This document shows positions 53,758 through 64,000 of a stretch of DNA of 64,000 nucleotides, in pieces. A program made the position numbers and the translations under genes. This DNA comes from Rotaria socialis. Lineage: Eukaryota; Rotifera; Eurotatoria; Philodinida; Philodinidae. Location: contig CAJNYU010000497.1 in the NCBI GenBank assembly GCA_905331475.1, positions 255,440-319,439 on the forward strand. The letters are read 5' to 3'. The first letter of the stretch is position 1. Each line of letters opens with the position of its first letter. Under the pieces are notes generated by a model that had not been told where the DNA came from, did no database searches, and was given only the letters and a program-made list of their open reading frames with translations.

Positions 53758-54090
53758 ATGCCAGCAGGCCAGAAGAAATTTTTTTAAACTGTAGCCTCGT
53801 CTGATCCGTCCATATAATATTGAACCAGGTTAACAGACTATGCCAGCCCAAAGTTATTGACCTGATTCAAGTTTTTTTTTGGATGAAAAATATTGATGAT
53901 AATTTGTCTTTTTTTATTAATTTACTATTAAATTGATGCAAAAAGACCATACAAAAAAGACTTGAAACAGGTCAGTAACTTTGAGCTGGCATAGCCTGTT
54001 AACCTGATTCAATATTATATGGACGGATCAGGCGAGGCTACAGTTTAAAAAGAATTGTTTTTGCTGGCCTGCAGGCCGGCCTGGTGGCAT
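53758..54090. mobile_element. 333-bp foldback element beside the large TIR element
   Basis: Two inverted arms of about 120-135 bp meet around a short AT-rich loop (about 53885-53950). The left arm holds ACTGTAGCCTCGTCTGATCC, CCATATAATATTGAA and TGACCTGATTCAAG; each recurs inverted in the right arm. The outer ends read ATGCC and GGCAT. The right arm has an extra GC-rich stretch (GCCTGCAGGCCGGCCTGG) near its end. It starts 4 nt after the large element ends. Confidence 0.7.
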
Positions 54091-54697
54091 CTATGTTCTC
54101 TTACATGTAAATGTCTTCGTTTTTTGTATGAAAAGGGTTGAAGACCGAAAATAAAGTACACATTTATCTCTGTTTCATCCTTGAAGTAATATCGGTCGGT
54201 TGTTAATTATTACGTAGATTATGATTGCACAACGCAAAATATACATCGAACTACTGTATCAGTATGAACTCAAGAAGATAATACGAATAATACAATACTA
54301 CATTAAAAATGTATAGTATGTATACGTAGCGACATCAATCCATGAAATTTCTTAATTCAATTTTTTTGTATTCGGTTGATATGGTTAAGAATCGATTTTT
54401 TTTGTCTATAAATAGATTATTCTCAACACTTGAATTGATAGGATTTTACATCATGGTGTTAATGAGTAAGCGGTCGACTTTCTTAAATAGCTTGGAAGTT
54501 CACCATTTTATGAATGAAGGGAGGCTTATGTTTGGCATCTCATGGCTGATTGTTTTGACCAATCAGATACTCATGTAGTTGTTGGTTTTATAAACTACAT
54601 AATAACTACAACAAGTTTCTGTAAAAGGAAAAGAAGTGTGTAATTTAATTGTGAAATTATTTCTCTTGCGCAATTTTTTTCATCGATTCGATGTTCT
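54091..54697. other. Spacer upstream of ANGEL
   Basis: AT-rich, with no supported gene or repeat. It is the probable promoter of the ANGEL-IGHMBP2 pair. Confidence 0.4.
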
Positions 54698-56877
54698 ATG
54701 TTTACATTGGTAGCTCGCATTAATTTTTACTTTTGTTCCCAACGCTTAACCCGTTCTCTATTATCTAACATTTCTATTTCATCGAATACACGTGAATATA
54801 ATAACGATGCGATTCAAAACATTGGCTCACAGTTGAATCAATATATAATTAATCTTCATTCTTTGAAATTAACTCATCAACCACGGGAACCCACTCTTCA
54901 TTGGAATCCTCGATTTCGTCAACAACATCACTTAGACATAGAAGAACGAGTCGAAGACCATTCAAGTGAAAATTGGGATTCCTGGTTTCAATCACAACAA
55001 CCCTCTTCCCTTCTTTCGTATTCTCAGCGAACGAATATACTTTCTGAACAACAACTTTATTTTCTTGATAATCCTAATTTCACGTCAATGCATAAACGTT
55101 CAAGAGAATCTTCATCATCAATTAATATATCTAATAAGCGTAAAAAAGATTCATTTTGTAAGTGTTTATATTATATTTATCATTTTATTTGTAAATTCAT
55201 ATATTCTAGTTGAATCTAATCTTCCAAAACGTTTATGGTCTAATACAACTTATGGAGAACGTTTAATTAGAAGTCGCTATCATCATTTTAATTTTCACAT
55301 AGTTAGTTATAATATTCTTGCTCAAAGATTAATTGAAGATAACCCATTTTTATATGATAATTGTCGAGACAAAAGTCTCGAGTGGAATCAACGAAAAGAA
55401 CGGCTACTGAAGGAAATTTTAAAACAAAATGCTGATGTATGTTTTAAAAAAACGTTTATAGGAAAAGTGAAGATCTTTTTAATTTCATTACATTAGATTA
55501 TTTGCTTGCAAGAAATGCAAAAAGATCATTATAAGCATGATTTTCGCCCAAAAATGACTGATAACGGTAAAAACAAAATCAGCCGCTTAAAAATTAATTG
55601 TTTTTTAAATATGTTTTAAGGATATGCTTCGATTTATATTAAACGTAGTGGTGATAAATCAGATGGATGTTGTTTATTTTATAAAAAAGATCGATTAAAG
55701 TTGATTGCCAGCAAAACAGTACCATTCTTTCAAAGAAATATTCAACTTTTAGACAGGTACACTCAGAACTAGTCGTTGGTTACTAAATTTGTTTAAATAT
55801 AACAAAAGTTCATGTCAATGGATATCCCTAATTATTCGATAGTGTTTGATCCTATGAAGAATAATAAAATAGTGGTAAAAGTTCAATTTTCAATTTCTGA
55901 AATAATGAAATTCATGACTATACACACACATTGAGTTCAAGAATTTTTAGAATTCTTTTCATCTCATCCTATATTGGTCATTATCAAAATTTCAAGAAGA
56001 AATTCTTGCTGAATCTCCAGGATTAAATGCTCTTGATACAAACCGAAATGTTTCTACATTTCTTTTTCTTTTTTTTTTGAAATCTGATGGCAATTCAAAA
56101 CTCTAATTTTTTCATCTACGGTTTTTTTTCAGAGACAACTGTGGTTTGATCGCTCTATTTCAACCATTTACATCGAATGCTACATCAGATGATTTGTTTT
56201 GTGTTGCTACAACTCATCTATTGTTTTCACCAAAACGTGGTGATATCAAATTAGCTCAAATACAGTATTTTCTCGCTGAAATCGATCGATTATCACTTAA
56301 AGATTCTAATTTAAGTACTTGTTATCCTATCATTATTTGTGGCGATTTTAACGCACAACCTCAATCTCCATTTTCACAATTTCTAATCGATGGACAAATC
56401 AAATATGACACATATCGTTGTATTGAAATATCTGGTCAAATCCCACAAACAATTGCTAGTAATCGTTTTTCTTGTCAACTTCCATCAAATGAGCTCTTAC
56501 CATCATCATTTGTTACTTCTGATTGCCGTTTTCCAAGCAACAATTCAATAAACCAAACGAACCAACTTATTTATCAAACATATATGGATCGGAAATCATC
56601 AGCAATATTAACTCACAATAAAAAGTTTAATTCTGTGTATGATTTAAATGATTTAACCGAAGTTACAACATGTATTAATAGTGAATCAAATTTAGTTGAT
56701 TATATATTTTACACAAAACAAGATCATGATCGATATAGACTAAATTTATTAAGTCGTTATGATTTATATAAACAAAATCAAATATTAGATCTTCATTTAC
56801 CAAATGATCAATTTGCTTCGGATCACTTTTTGTTGGCAGCTAAATTTGCTTTAAAATTAAGAAAGAAGAAAAGATAA
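54698..56877 (+). CDS. ANGEL2: ANGEL-type CCR4-like endonuclease/exonuclease/phosphatase protein
   Basis: RNA-acting member of the EEP superfamily; vertebrate ANGEL proteins act on 2',3'-cyclic phosphate ends and bind translation factors. Exons: 54698-55157, 55210-55436, 55497-55566, 55621-55756, 56133-56877 (545 aa, the length of human ANGEL2). A variable N-terminus of about 170 residues precedes the EEP fold: FHIVSYNILAQRLIEDN, then IICLQEMQKDHY with the metal-binding Glu, DGCCLFYKKDRLKLI, the Asp/Asn pair in IICGDFNAQPQSP, and the terminal SDHFLLAAKF with the catalytic His. The first residues are hydrophobic and basic, compatible with a mitochondrial signal, which is tentative. ANGEL1 versus ANGEL2 cannot be settled. 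IGHMBP2 follows after 88 nt. Confidence 0.92.
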
Positions 56878-56929
56878 ATGACTTTAGTCACTTGTTTCTA
56901 TTTTTTTTTGTGCATTTCACCTAACTTGT

Positions 56930-56965
56930 AATAAACATTAGAAAGTATGTTTGCCCTATTTATAG
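56930..56965 (+). promoter_or_regulatory. AATAAA and acceptor between ANGEL and IGHMBP2
   Basis: AATAAA at 56930-56935 is followed about 25 nt later by CTATTTATAG ending at 56965, directly before the IGHMBP2 ATG at 56966. The layout matches the FARSA-FRG1 junction. Confidence 0.6.
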
Positions 56966-59900
56966 ATGAATGGTGTAGAGTCATTTGTTGAAAAATGTCA
57001 AGATTTACTTGAATTAGAACGTGAAGAAGAAATAAAACAATCAACGTGAGATAGAATGAATTTTCCACAACAAAAAAAGCTTTCATAAAGTTGTTATGAT
57101 TTATAGGGAAGCACTGAAAGGTCAATCAATAAAATGTCTTGCCGAACGAGGATTATGTCTCACACGACTTCGTTTTCAATATACATATACAGGTCTATAT
57201 GGACGAACAATTCTTGTTTTTGAAGGTGAATCTCTTTCACGTGCTCAAACATTTGGACCAGGTGAGTTTATTTTCTCAAAAACATTTGTTGCAAAAGAAG
57301 TGTGTCGTTTTCTTCAGGTGATATAGCTGCTATCTATCAACAAGCACATTCAATCGATGAACAAATTTCGTTAGCTCATGGTCTTATATTTCGTTTAACA
57401 GCGAATACAATACATATAACTATTGAGGATAATGATGATGAGCAATTTAACTCATTAGGCGATACATGCCTTTTTATGATTATTAAAATGGCTAACGATG
57501 TCACATATCGACGATTGAAACAGTATGTAAAGTTTAAATGACATTTAAATTAAGATAATAGACAGACATTTTATTTCATTGATTATGATTATGAATCGAA
57601 TGATTTTAGATCTTAAATTATTGACAAATCAGAAATTCGCTGGAAATCTTATAAATGAAACACGTTATAGAAAAAGTTCGCTTCGTATTTCAATAGATAC
57701 GTGAATGATAGTAGAAGATCAAATACGTGCTAAAAAACGTTCCAATAATTTTAAATTGAAGTCACGAATGAAGCAAATCAGACTAGCTTAACATATAGAG
57801 ATGATTTGATTTTCTTATTCTAAATAGTTATTCATTTGACATTATTATTTTATTCTCTAGTGGTCTCACGCTAATGGTAAAACAACGTCAAGGAGTAGCT
57901 CATAATTTACTTGATATTGCGTTTGACAATGGTGATCCGAGTGCTTTAAATTTGTCTCACAATACTGGTCCATCACAATGGTTCAATGAAAGTCTCGATC
58001 AATCGCAACGAGAAGCTGTTGGTTTTGCATTAGCTTCCCGTGATATATCTATCATTCATGGACCACCGGGAACTGGTATTTTCTAATTGCTTATTTTAAT
58101 TGAAATTTTTAATAGAATTTCTTTAGGTAAAACAACAACAATTGTTGAATATATATTACAAGAAGCATTAAAACGTGATACAAAAATTCTGTGCTGTGCA
58201 TCATCAAATATAGCCGTTGATAATCTTGTTGAACGACTTGGAAGAAAAAAACAATTAAAACTTATTCGCCTTGGTCATCCAGCACGTTTACTTGAATCTA
58301 TACAACGTTTTTCATTGGAGTCAATTGTTCTGGAAAATTATCAGGATGTTAAAAATGCTATACGTGATGATTTAAATCAATGTTTTGTAAGACTAGATTG
58401 TTTTTCGATTTATTTGTCTCTAATTTCATGTGATTTATTTAAGAATAAATTAAGAAAATCGTCCACGGATCGAAGTGAACGTGAGTGCTTAAAAAGAGAA
58501 ATAAAAAGTTTACGAAAAGATATTCGATTGTATGAAGAAAAAGCCAGTCGAGAAGCAATGAAAACAGCTAATGTTATTCTTTGTACATTAACATCAGCAA
58601 CTGATGATGGTCCATTAAAATTATTACCACTGAATCATTTTGATTTAGTTGTTATTGATGAATGCTCTCAAGTATATGATACTTTAGCAATATAATTCAT
58701 TGTTTTTATGATATTTCTTTAGGCTCTTGAAGTAGCATGTTGGCTAGCTTTACTTCGTGCACCGAAGTGCGTTTTAGCAGGAGATCATCTACAACTACCG
58801 CCTACAATTTTAAGTGAAAAAGCTTCAAAAGATGGTTTAGCAATTACATTGATGCAACGATTAACTGAACAATTCGGTGATAAAGTTCGTACAAAACAAA
58901 ATCAGATATTACGATTTTAAGAAATGCCTTTGTTAGGATAACTAATTTCCCGAGAAAAACTTCGTATGAGAAAAAATAATTTAGACATTAGAATTATTTG
59001 AGATGTTAAGAATATCTGTAATTAAGACTTCATTAAATATTTCATTTGTTCATAATTTCAATTTTGAAGACAATGCTGAATATGAGCAGTTTATATTTTC
59101 TTTTTAAAAGATTTTTTTGCCACCTACTGTTTAGATAACTCGTATGTTAACAATTCAATATCGAATGAACGAAGCCATCATGAATTGGTCATCAAATGAA
59201 TTTTATCAAGGAAAATTAATTGCCGATAAATCAGTTAAATCACATCTTTTAAAAGATTTATCAAATATCTCAAAACGTGATAGTCAATATGAAATGGATG
59301 ATGAAAATTTAGCTCAATGCCCATTATTTCTCATTGATACAACGGGTTACGATATGCCAGAAATATCTTGTGACGATGAAAATTCTCGTGGAAATGAAGG
59401 TGAAGTTGCACTTGTTAATATTCATGTGCAAGAGCTCATTGAAAATTACGGCGTATCAATTGATCAAATTGGTGTCATAACACCATATAATATGCAAGTA
59501 CAATTATTGCGCCACAAACTTTTAAGCAAATATCCAACATTAGAAATAAAATCTGTTGATGGTTTTCAAGGACGAGAAAAAGAAGTTATTATTATTTCAA
59601 TGGTTAGATCGAATCTACGCGGTTAGTTAAACGATACTAAAATATTAAAAGAACAATAAATGTACTTTATGGATAGCTTTCTTTTTCTTTTAGGTGAAGT
59701 TGGTTTTCTATCGGATTCTCGTCGAATAAATGTTGCTATAACACGTGCGCGAAGACATTTATGTATAATTTGTAACGTACAAACAGTTACTCATGATCCA
59801 TTTATAAAAAGATTGATTAATTATATGCTTGAAAATGCGCAAGTTCGCTCTGCATTTGAACTTATTGATGGTAGTTATATCCCTCATTTTATTTTAATGA

Positions 59901-61235
59901 AATCTACCTTTATCTTTGTAGACAACAACTTTTTTCCAGGAACAATTTCATCGAAAAAGTCATCAACATCTTGTAAAACAAAACAAACAAAACAACAATC
60001 GAAACAACCCAAGTAAACAGAAAGAAGATAATTCGATTTTGTTTCCTATATTTTTATTTTTAGGCAACAAACAAATCAACGATCAGAAGCAACAAATACA
60101 CTTGAAAATGTGCTGACGAATATTCTTGATCAACGTATTACAGCTTTTCTCAATGATCCTCGTGTACAACAATTACAATTTGAAGATGGTCTATCACCGT
60201 TTGGCAGACATTATGTGCATGAAGTATGTATATAGAAAGTTATTTGAGAGTCTCGATTGAAATCAATTATTTAGTTGGCTGAAAAACATAATTTACAACA
60301 TATCAGTGAAGGTGTCGGTGATCAAAGGCATATAACTATTAGCAAAAAAACTTCAATTGCAACCAGCAAAACAAAGAAAATCATTGAGAATCGAACAGAA
60401 GAAGAAGAAGAAGAAGAAACAGATGTGAATCAACAGTTTCGTTCATTTTCTTTATTGGAAGAAGAAAAGAAAGTTTCAAATCAAAAGATTGATAAAAATA
60501 GAAAACTATCAAAAACAATTTCTGATTCAGATTCAGTCTCACAAGAAAACGATGAAACAAAAGTAAAAATTGAAATTTATTCGTAATTTCTCATTTTTAT
60601 TTAAATCAAACCAACATGTGCTAGGTTGAATCACCTATACTCGATCCTGTTAATCTCTGTCGGTATTGCCATAAAGAAATTCCACCACAAAATATTCAAT
60701 TGCATGAAATATATTGTCAACGTGTAAATCCCTTATCTTCAGTTACTATTTCAACGAATGCAACTTCTGTACGACGATTTTTTTTCTTTTAAATTCAATA
60801 ATTTTCTATTACCTATTCTAGGGAGCGGAATCTTCTTCCACATTAAATGTTGCTCCAGTACGTCCTAAAAATGTTAAGAAAAAAGAAAATAAATTAGCAT
60901 CTATGAATGCTGACGCATCGATCGATGATCTATTAGAAGTAGCTCGCCAGCAAGATAATATTTGTAATGCACAGCGATGCAAAGTTAAAATAACTTTATT
61001 AGGACAACTTTGTTCATATTGTAATCGCCGCTATTGTTTTGAACATTCAATGCCTGAAGTACATGGCTGTGGTCATCAAGCACGAAAAGATATCAGACAA
61101 ACACATATTTCAACACATTCAAATCTGAAACCTGTGTACGAAAATTCATCAATAAACAAAGAAAAGAGACCATATTTAGAAAGAAAACTCCAAGATAAAA
61201 TTAATTCAAAAGAAGGCCAAAGAAAGAAAAAATAA
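56966..61235 (+). CDS. IGHMBP2: SMUBP-2 helicase (IGHMBP2)
   Basis: UPF1-like SF1 5'-to-3' RNA/DNA helicase, ribosome-associated. Exons: 56966-57045, 57107-57261, 57318-57522, 57861-58075, 58127-58386, 58444-58671, 58723-58884, 59135-59621, 59694-59870, 59922-60012, 60064-60223, 60275-60562, 60625-60723, 60822-61235 (1006 aa; human 993). Motifs: VESFVEKCQDLLELERE at the start, Walker A GPPGTGKT split by an intron, CCASSNIAVDNLVERL, motif II VVIDECSQ, AGDHLQLPP, TIQYRMN, KSVDGFQGREKE and VAITRARRH. Then an R3H domain (RHYVHELAEKHNLQHISEG), a C2HC finger (CRYCHKEIPP...HEIYC) and a C-terminal AN1 zinc finger. The donor at 58885 (GTTCGT) is weak but gives the correct junction. Confidence 0.96.
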
Positions 61236-61267
61236 AGCTGACTTTTGTTTTTATTGTTTTTTATTCA

Positions 61268-61273
61268 AATAAA
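61268..61273 (+). terminator. Poly(A) signal of IGHMBP2
   Basis: AATAAA 33 nt after the stop codon; another AATAAA overlaps the stop itself. Confidence 0.55.
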
Positions 61274-62875
61274 TTATAAAATGAAAAAAAATTGTTTAAA
61301 CTTTCTTCTATTCAATTCGGTAGGATATCGTTGCAAAAATTTTCATAGCCACATTTACTTCATAGACGATACTTTATAAATTTTTCTGAACTAAACATTA
61401 CTCTAATTACCAAAATAATATTTTGAGCGAATATTTCACCTGTAAAATTTGGCTAAAATTAGAAAAAAAAATCTATTCAGATAATTTCGGTTTATTTTAC
61501 TCCGTTTTCTGTAAATCATTTCAAGGTAAACATTTATCGTTTGCACTAAACAAAATATACACTGCATTGAAATTCATATGTCTGATTTAAGATATAAGCA
61601 ATACTTTTTGTGATGGGAACAACATTTGAAATTTTAATACTCCTAAGTCTTATTTCCATTGAATTATCGATGTTGTCACTTTCACAGTATTAAAACTATG
61701 TATCAATAATTTCTACGATGCTCAACAAATCTTGTTTATTTTAATAAAAAATATATAGAGTATATTTTTGGTAATCAATCAATTATAACGGAAAACTGTT
61801 TAAAATACAATCATAATTTTCATCTCGACGAAATTGAGTTACTATTTTGTTGATTGCATTATGTCATATTTTTTCTAAATCAACACTATTTCTGTATGCC
61901 CTGACGAAAATACAAGAGAAACCATTTCCACAAAAATCAACTTGCATCATCATCATTACTATTATCTCTCAAAAATATGATAGATCTTCGAAATGATTAG
62001 TGAATAATAATATGTATTTAATGAGTTCCCATGTGCATATTTTCGTTTAATACATTTTTTTTCTAACTGAAGCCATTTAAGAAGTATCGGCCAATTTAAG
62101 AAATGGTTACGAGCTTAGTAAAAAGAAGACTCACAGTTGAGCACTCAAACCGAATCATACCTGTACTCAACTCGATCGAAAAAGAGTTTGAATGTATAAT
62201 GAAAAAATCAAATGTTTAAGAAATAAATTTCTTTTTACTATTAACTGTAGTGGATGAATTAGACATGAATACAAAAGCAGGCTAGCTAGCGACATCATGA
62301 TAATATCTCTCGAAATTCTTCCTGTCAATTGTAACTCATAAAACTAATCCATTGATATCGACACTTATTACACTTCTCGAGAGAATACTCGATGTTTACA
62401 GTCAAGGTGATACTCGAAAATTTGCATTACGTGTAGGATAAAACTTATTAGAGTAATTTTTCTGAAAAAAGATCTGTAAGGCTTATTGAAAACAACGTCA
62501 GAAAATGAATATTCTCATATAATAATATAGCTATACTAAAAAGTTATAATTATTTTATATAACGTTGAAAATAGCGAACGAGAGAGAGAGATCATCTGAC
62601 AGCTTTATTGTAGAAACTTGGGACATAATCATTAATTCTTTTCCTCGATCATGTTATAGGGAAGAAAAAGTTTACTTTCTTCTCATATGATCCTATCACA
62701 AACAAGTAGAGAATCATTGTGATGAGTTAAAAATGTAATGGTTGAGGCATGAAATACGGATATAATTAAAAAATAAATGCGGAAACATCGGATTCGCATC
62801 CGATTGTTATGTGTACTGCAAAAACTGAGTCGATTTAGATATGCTGTGAATAATTCTAAGAAAAAAACCCTGTCA

Positions 62876-62894
62876 CCCCCCCCCCCCCCCCCCC
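62876..62894. repeat. Homopolymeric C tract
   Basis: Nineteen consecutive C, exceptional in this AT-rich DNA. The complementary G run could form G-quadruplexes. Sequence directly downstream is more GC-balanced than its surroundings. Confidence 0.9.
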
Positions 62895-63085
62895 TTCAGG
62901 GATGGTCTGGTCAATAATGACAATTTTTTCGATAACTCAGCCATTTCTTGACGAATCTTTCTCATCTTTGAACTCGACTGAGATATTGATGAGATCATTC
63001 TGTGTACAAAATTTCATGACAATTGGATGAAGCTTTCAAGAGTTATCGTGTTAACGGCCGAACAGACACGCTGATCGAATCTAGG

Positions 63086-63108
63086 GTGTACTCACTTTTT
63101 GAGTACAC
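63086..63108. other. Perfect 9-bp hairpin
   Basis: GTGTACTCA, a five-base loop CTTTT, then TGAGTACAC. It lies at the end of a 190-bp stretch with more even base composition that starts at the C tract, so it may mark the end of an unidentified repeat. Confidence 0.6.
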
Positions 63109-64000
63109 AACAAGGTAAAAATAACGAAACTAGAGAGGAAAATAGAAATCTCATACTTGAATAAGTAATAATGAACAAATAAATACTCCTTTTTTAATTA
63201 TGACAATATCTCAAGAAAAACACATTGCAAAACACTAGATAAAAAGGGTCAGTCACGTCTATTCACAGAACAAAAGAAAACAGTCGAGGAGTGGTCCTGT
63301 TATACATGCGAAACAGCGTATATGTGCAAGGGCAGGGGTGGATTCGATTTTCAGTTTTATCTTTGCCCATACTTTTAATCAGTAACTCTCAATCATAAAG
63401 TACTTGCATTCGATTCATTCCGTGATTCATTAATGGCAGGAACTTACATTGTGCCTGACAGTCTTCAAGAACAACAAGTTTATGCCATCATTTCGAGAAC
63501 ATGCAATACGAACTGAACAAAATTAGACCCATCCTGCTGTTGACTAATTATTTTCGAAAATTTTTACTTTGACACCTAGAGCACTTCTTTCAAGGCTTCA
63601 GTGAAATATAACATTAAAATGATTCTAAATGAATGTCACGCAACACTTTACAACTCACTACTGTTTAGCATGAAAAAAATAGATAATGAAAACAACATCA
63701 TTCTGTATTCGGCGTATGTTCCAACTAAATTTATTATGGTTTTCACTTTCATAAAATCAACCAAAATATAGTTAAGAAAAGATTACTGATTCTTTCAATT
63801 GCCAGTTACAAATGTAAATAGACTTTACAGTACTCTGTGTCATCTTTCAGAAGAAAATATTACAAAGACTAACAATAAGGTTTCTTCAAACGTCAACACT
63901 CCTTTCAGATCGTGTTTCACAAAAGAATTATTTTCTTCTCATGGGTTTCTTTTCAGATTAATGATTAGCTATGCGTCGAAAACATGAGCTAATCTTTTTC

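Larger units (their letters stand above)
61236..64000. other. Non-coding end of the window
   Basis: Apart from the poly(A) signals, the C tract and the hairpin, I see no gene. Short open frames near 63799-63987 show no family features. Confidence 0.45.

Overview
The window looks like nuclear DNA of a small invertebrate, most likely a bdelloid rotifer. The evidence is AT-rich sequence, many introns of only about 45-75 nt with plain GT-AG ends, and conserved animal genes (forkhead, ESRP, CMTR1, CSN1, IGHMBP2). Same-strand genes also sit very close together, with a splice-acceptor-like signal at or just before the downstream ATG, as expected for spliced-leader trans-splicing and operons. Two genes belong to families better known outside animals. 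The organism call is inference; no marker gene proves it. Exon models were built by hand from conserved protein similarity, GT-AG borders and reading phase.

Region by region: 1-5.8 kb is a non-coding region upstream of a forkhead (FoxC-like) gene at 5.8-7.6 kb. After another 4.3 kb gap comes a 14-exon ESRP/fusilli splicing-regulator gene (12.0-20.0 kb) with unusually long introns. At 22.7-26.9 kb lie an intronless membrane protein (+), an unrecognised basic protein (-) and a protein joining an FBXL4-type discoidin-like region to a BTB domain (-). At 27.5-31.0 kb are PheRS alpha (FARSA) and FRG1, packed as an operon-like pair. At 40.5-32.3 kb on the minus strand an alpha/beta hydrolase, CSN1 (GPS1) and cap methyltransferase CMTR1 form an operon-like run; only 31 nt separate the first two coding regions. 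A bacterial-type LURP-one-related (YxjI-like) gene lies at 42.8-44.0 kb, a SIRT2-like sirtuin at 47.2-50.1 kb, and ANGEL (CCR4-like) plus IGHMBP2 at 54.7-61.2 kb form another close pair. The end of the window is non-coding.

Accessory DNA is concentrated at 31.3, 45.4-47.0 and 50.4-54.1 kb. The most striking item is a 3.3-kb element bounded by near-identical 277-bp inverted repeats. One half is a degenerate array with a period of about 160 bp; no transposase is visible. A second, 333-bp foldback element starts only 4 nt beyond its right end. Three further foldback elements lie in intergenic spacers.

Functionally, the genes cover transcription and splicing control (FoxC, ESRP, FRG1), mRNA cap and tail or RNA metabolism (CMTR1, ANGEL, IGHMBP2), translation (FARSA), ubiquitin/NEDD8 control (CSN1, BTB protein) and deacylation (sirtuin). 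The operon-like pairs mostly join housekeeping RNA and protein-turnover genes. The two developmental genes, FoxC and ESRP, stand alone in large non-coding territories.
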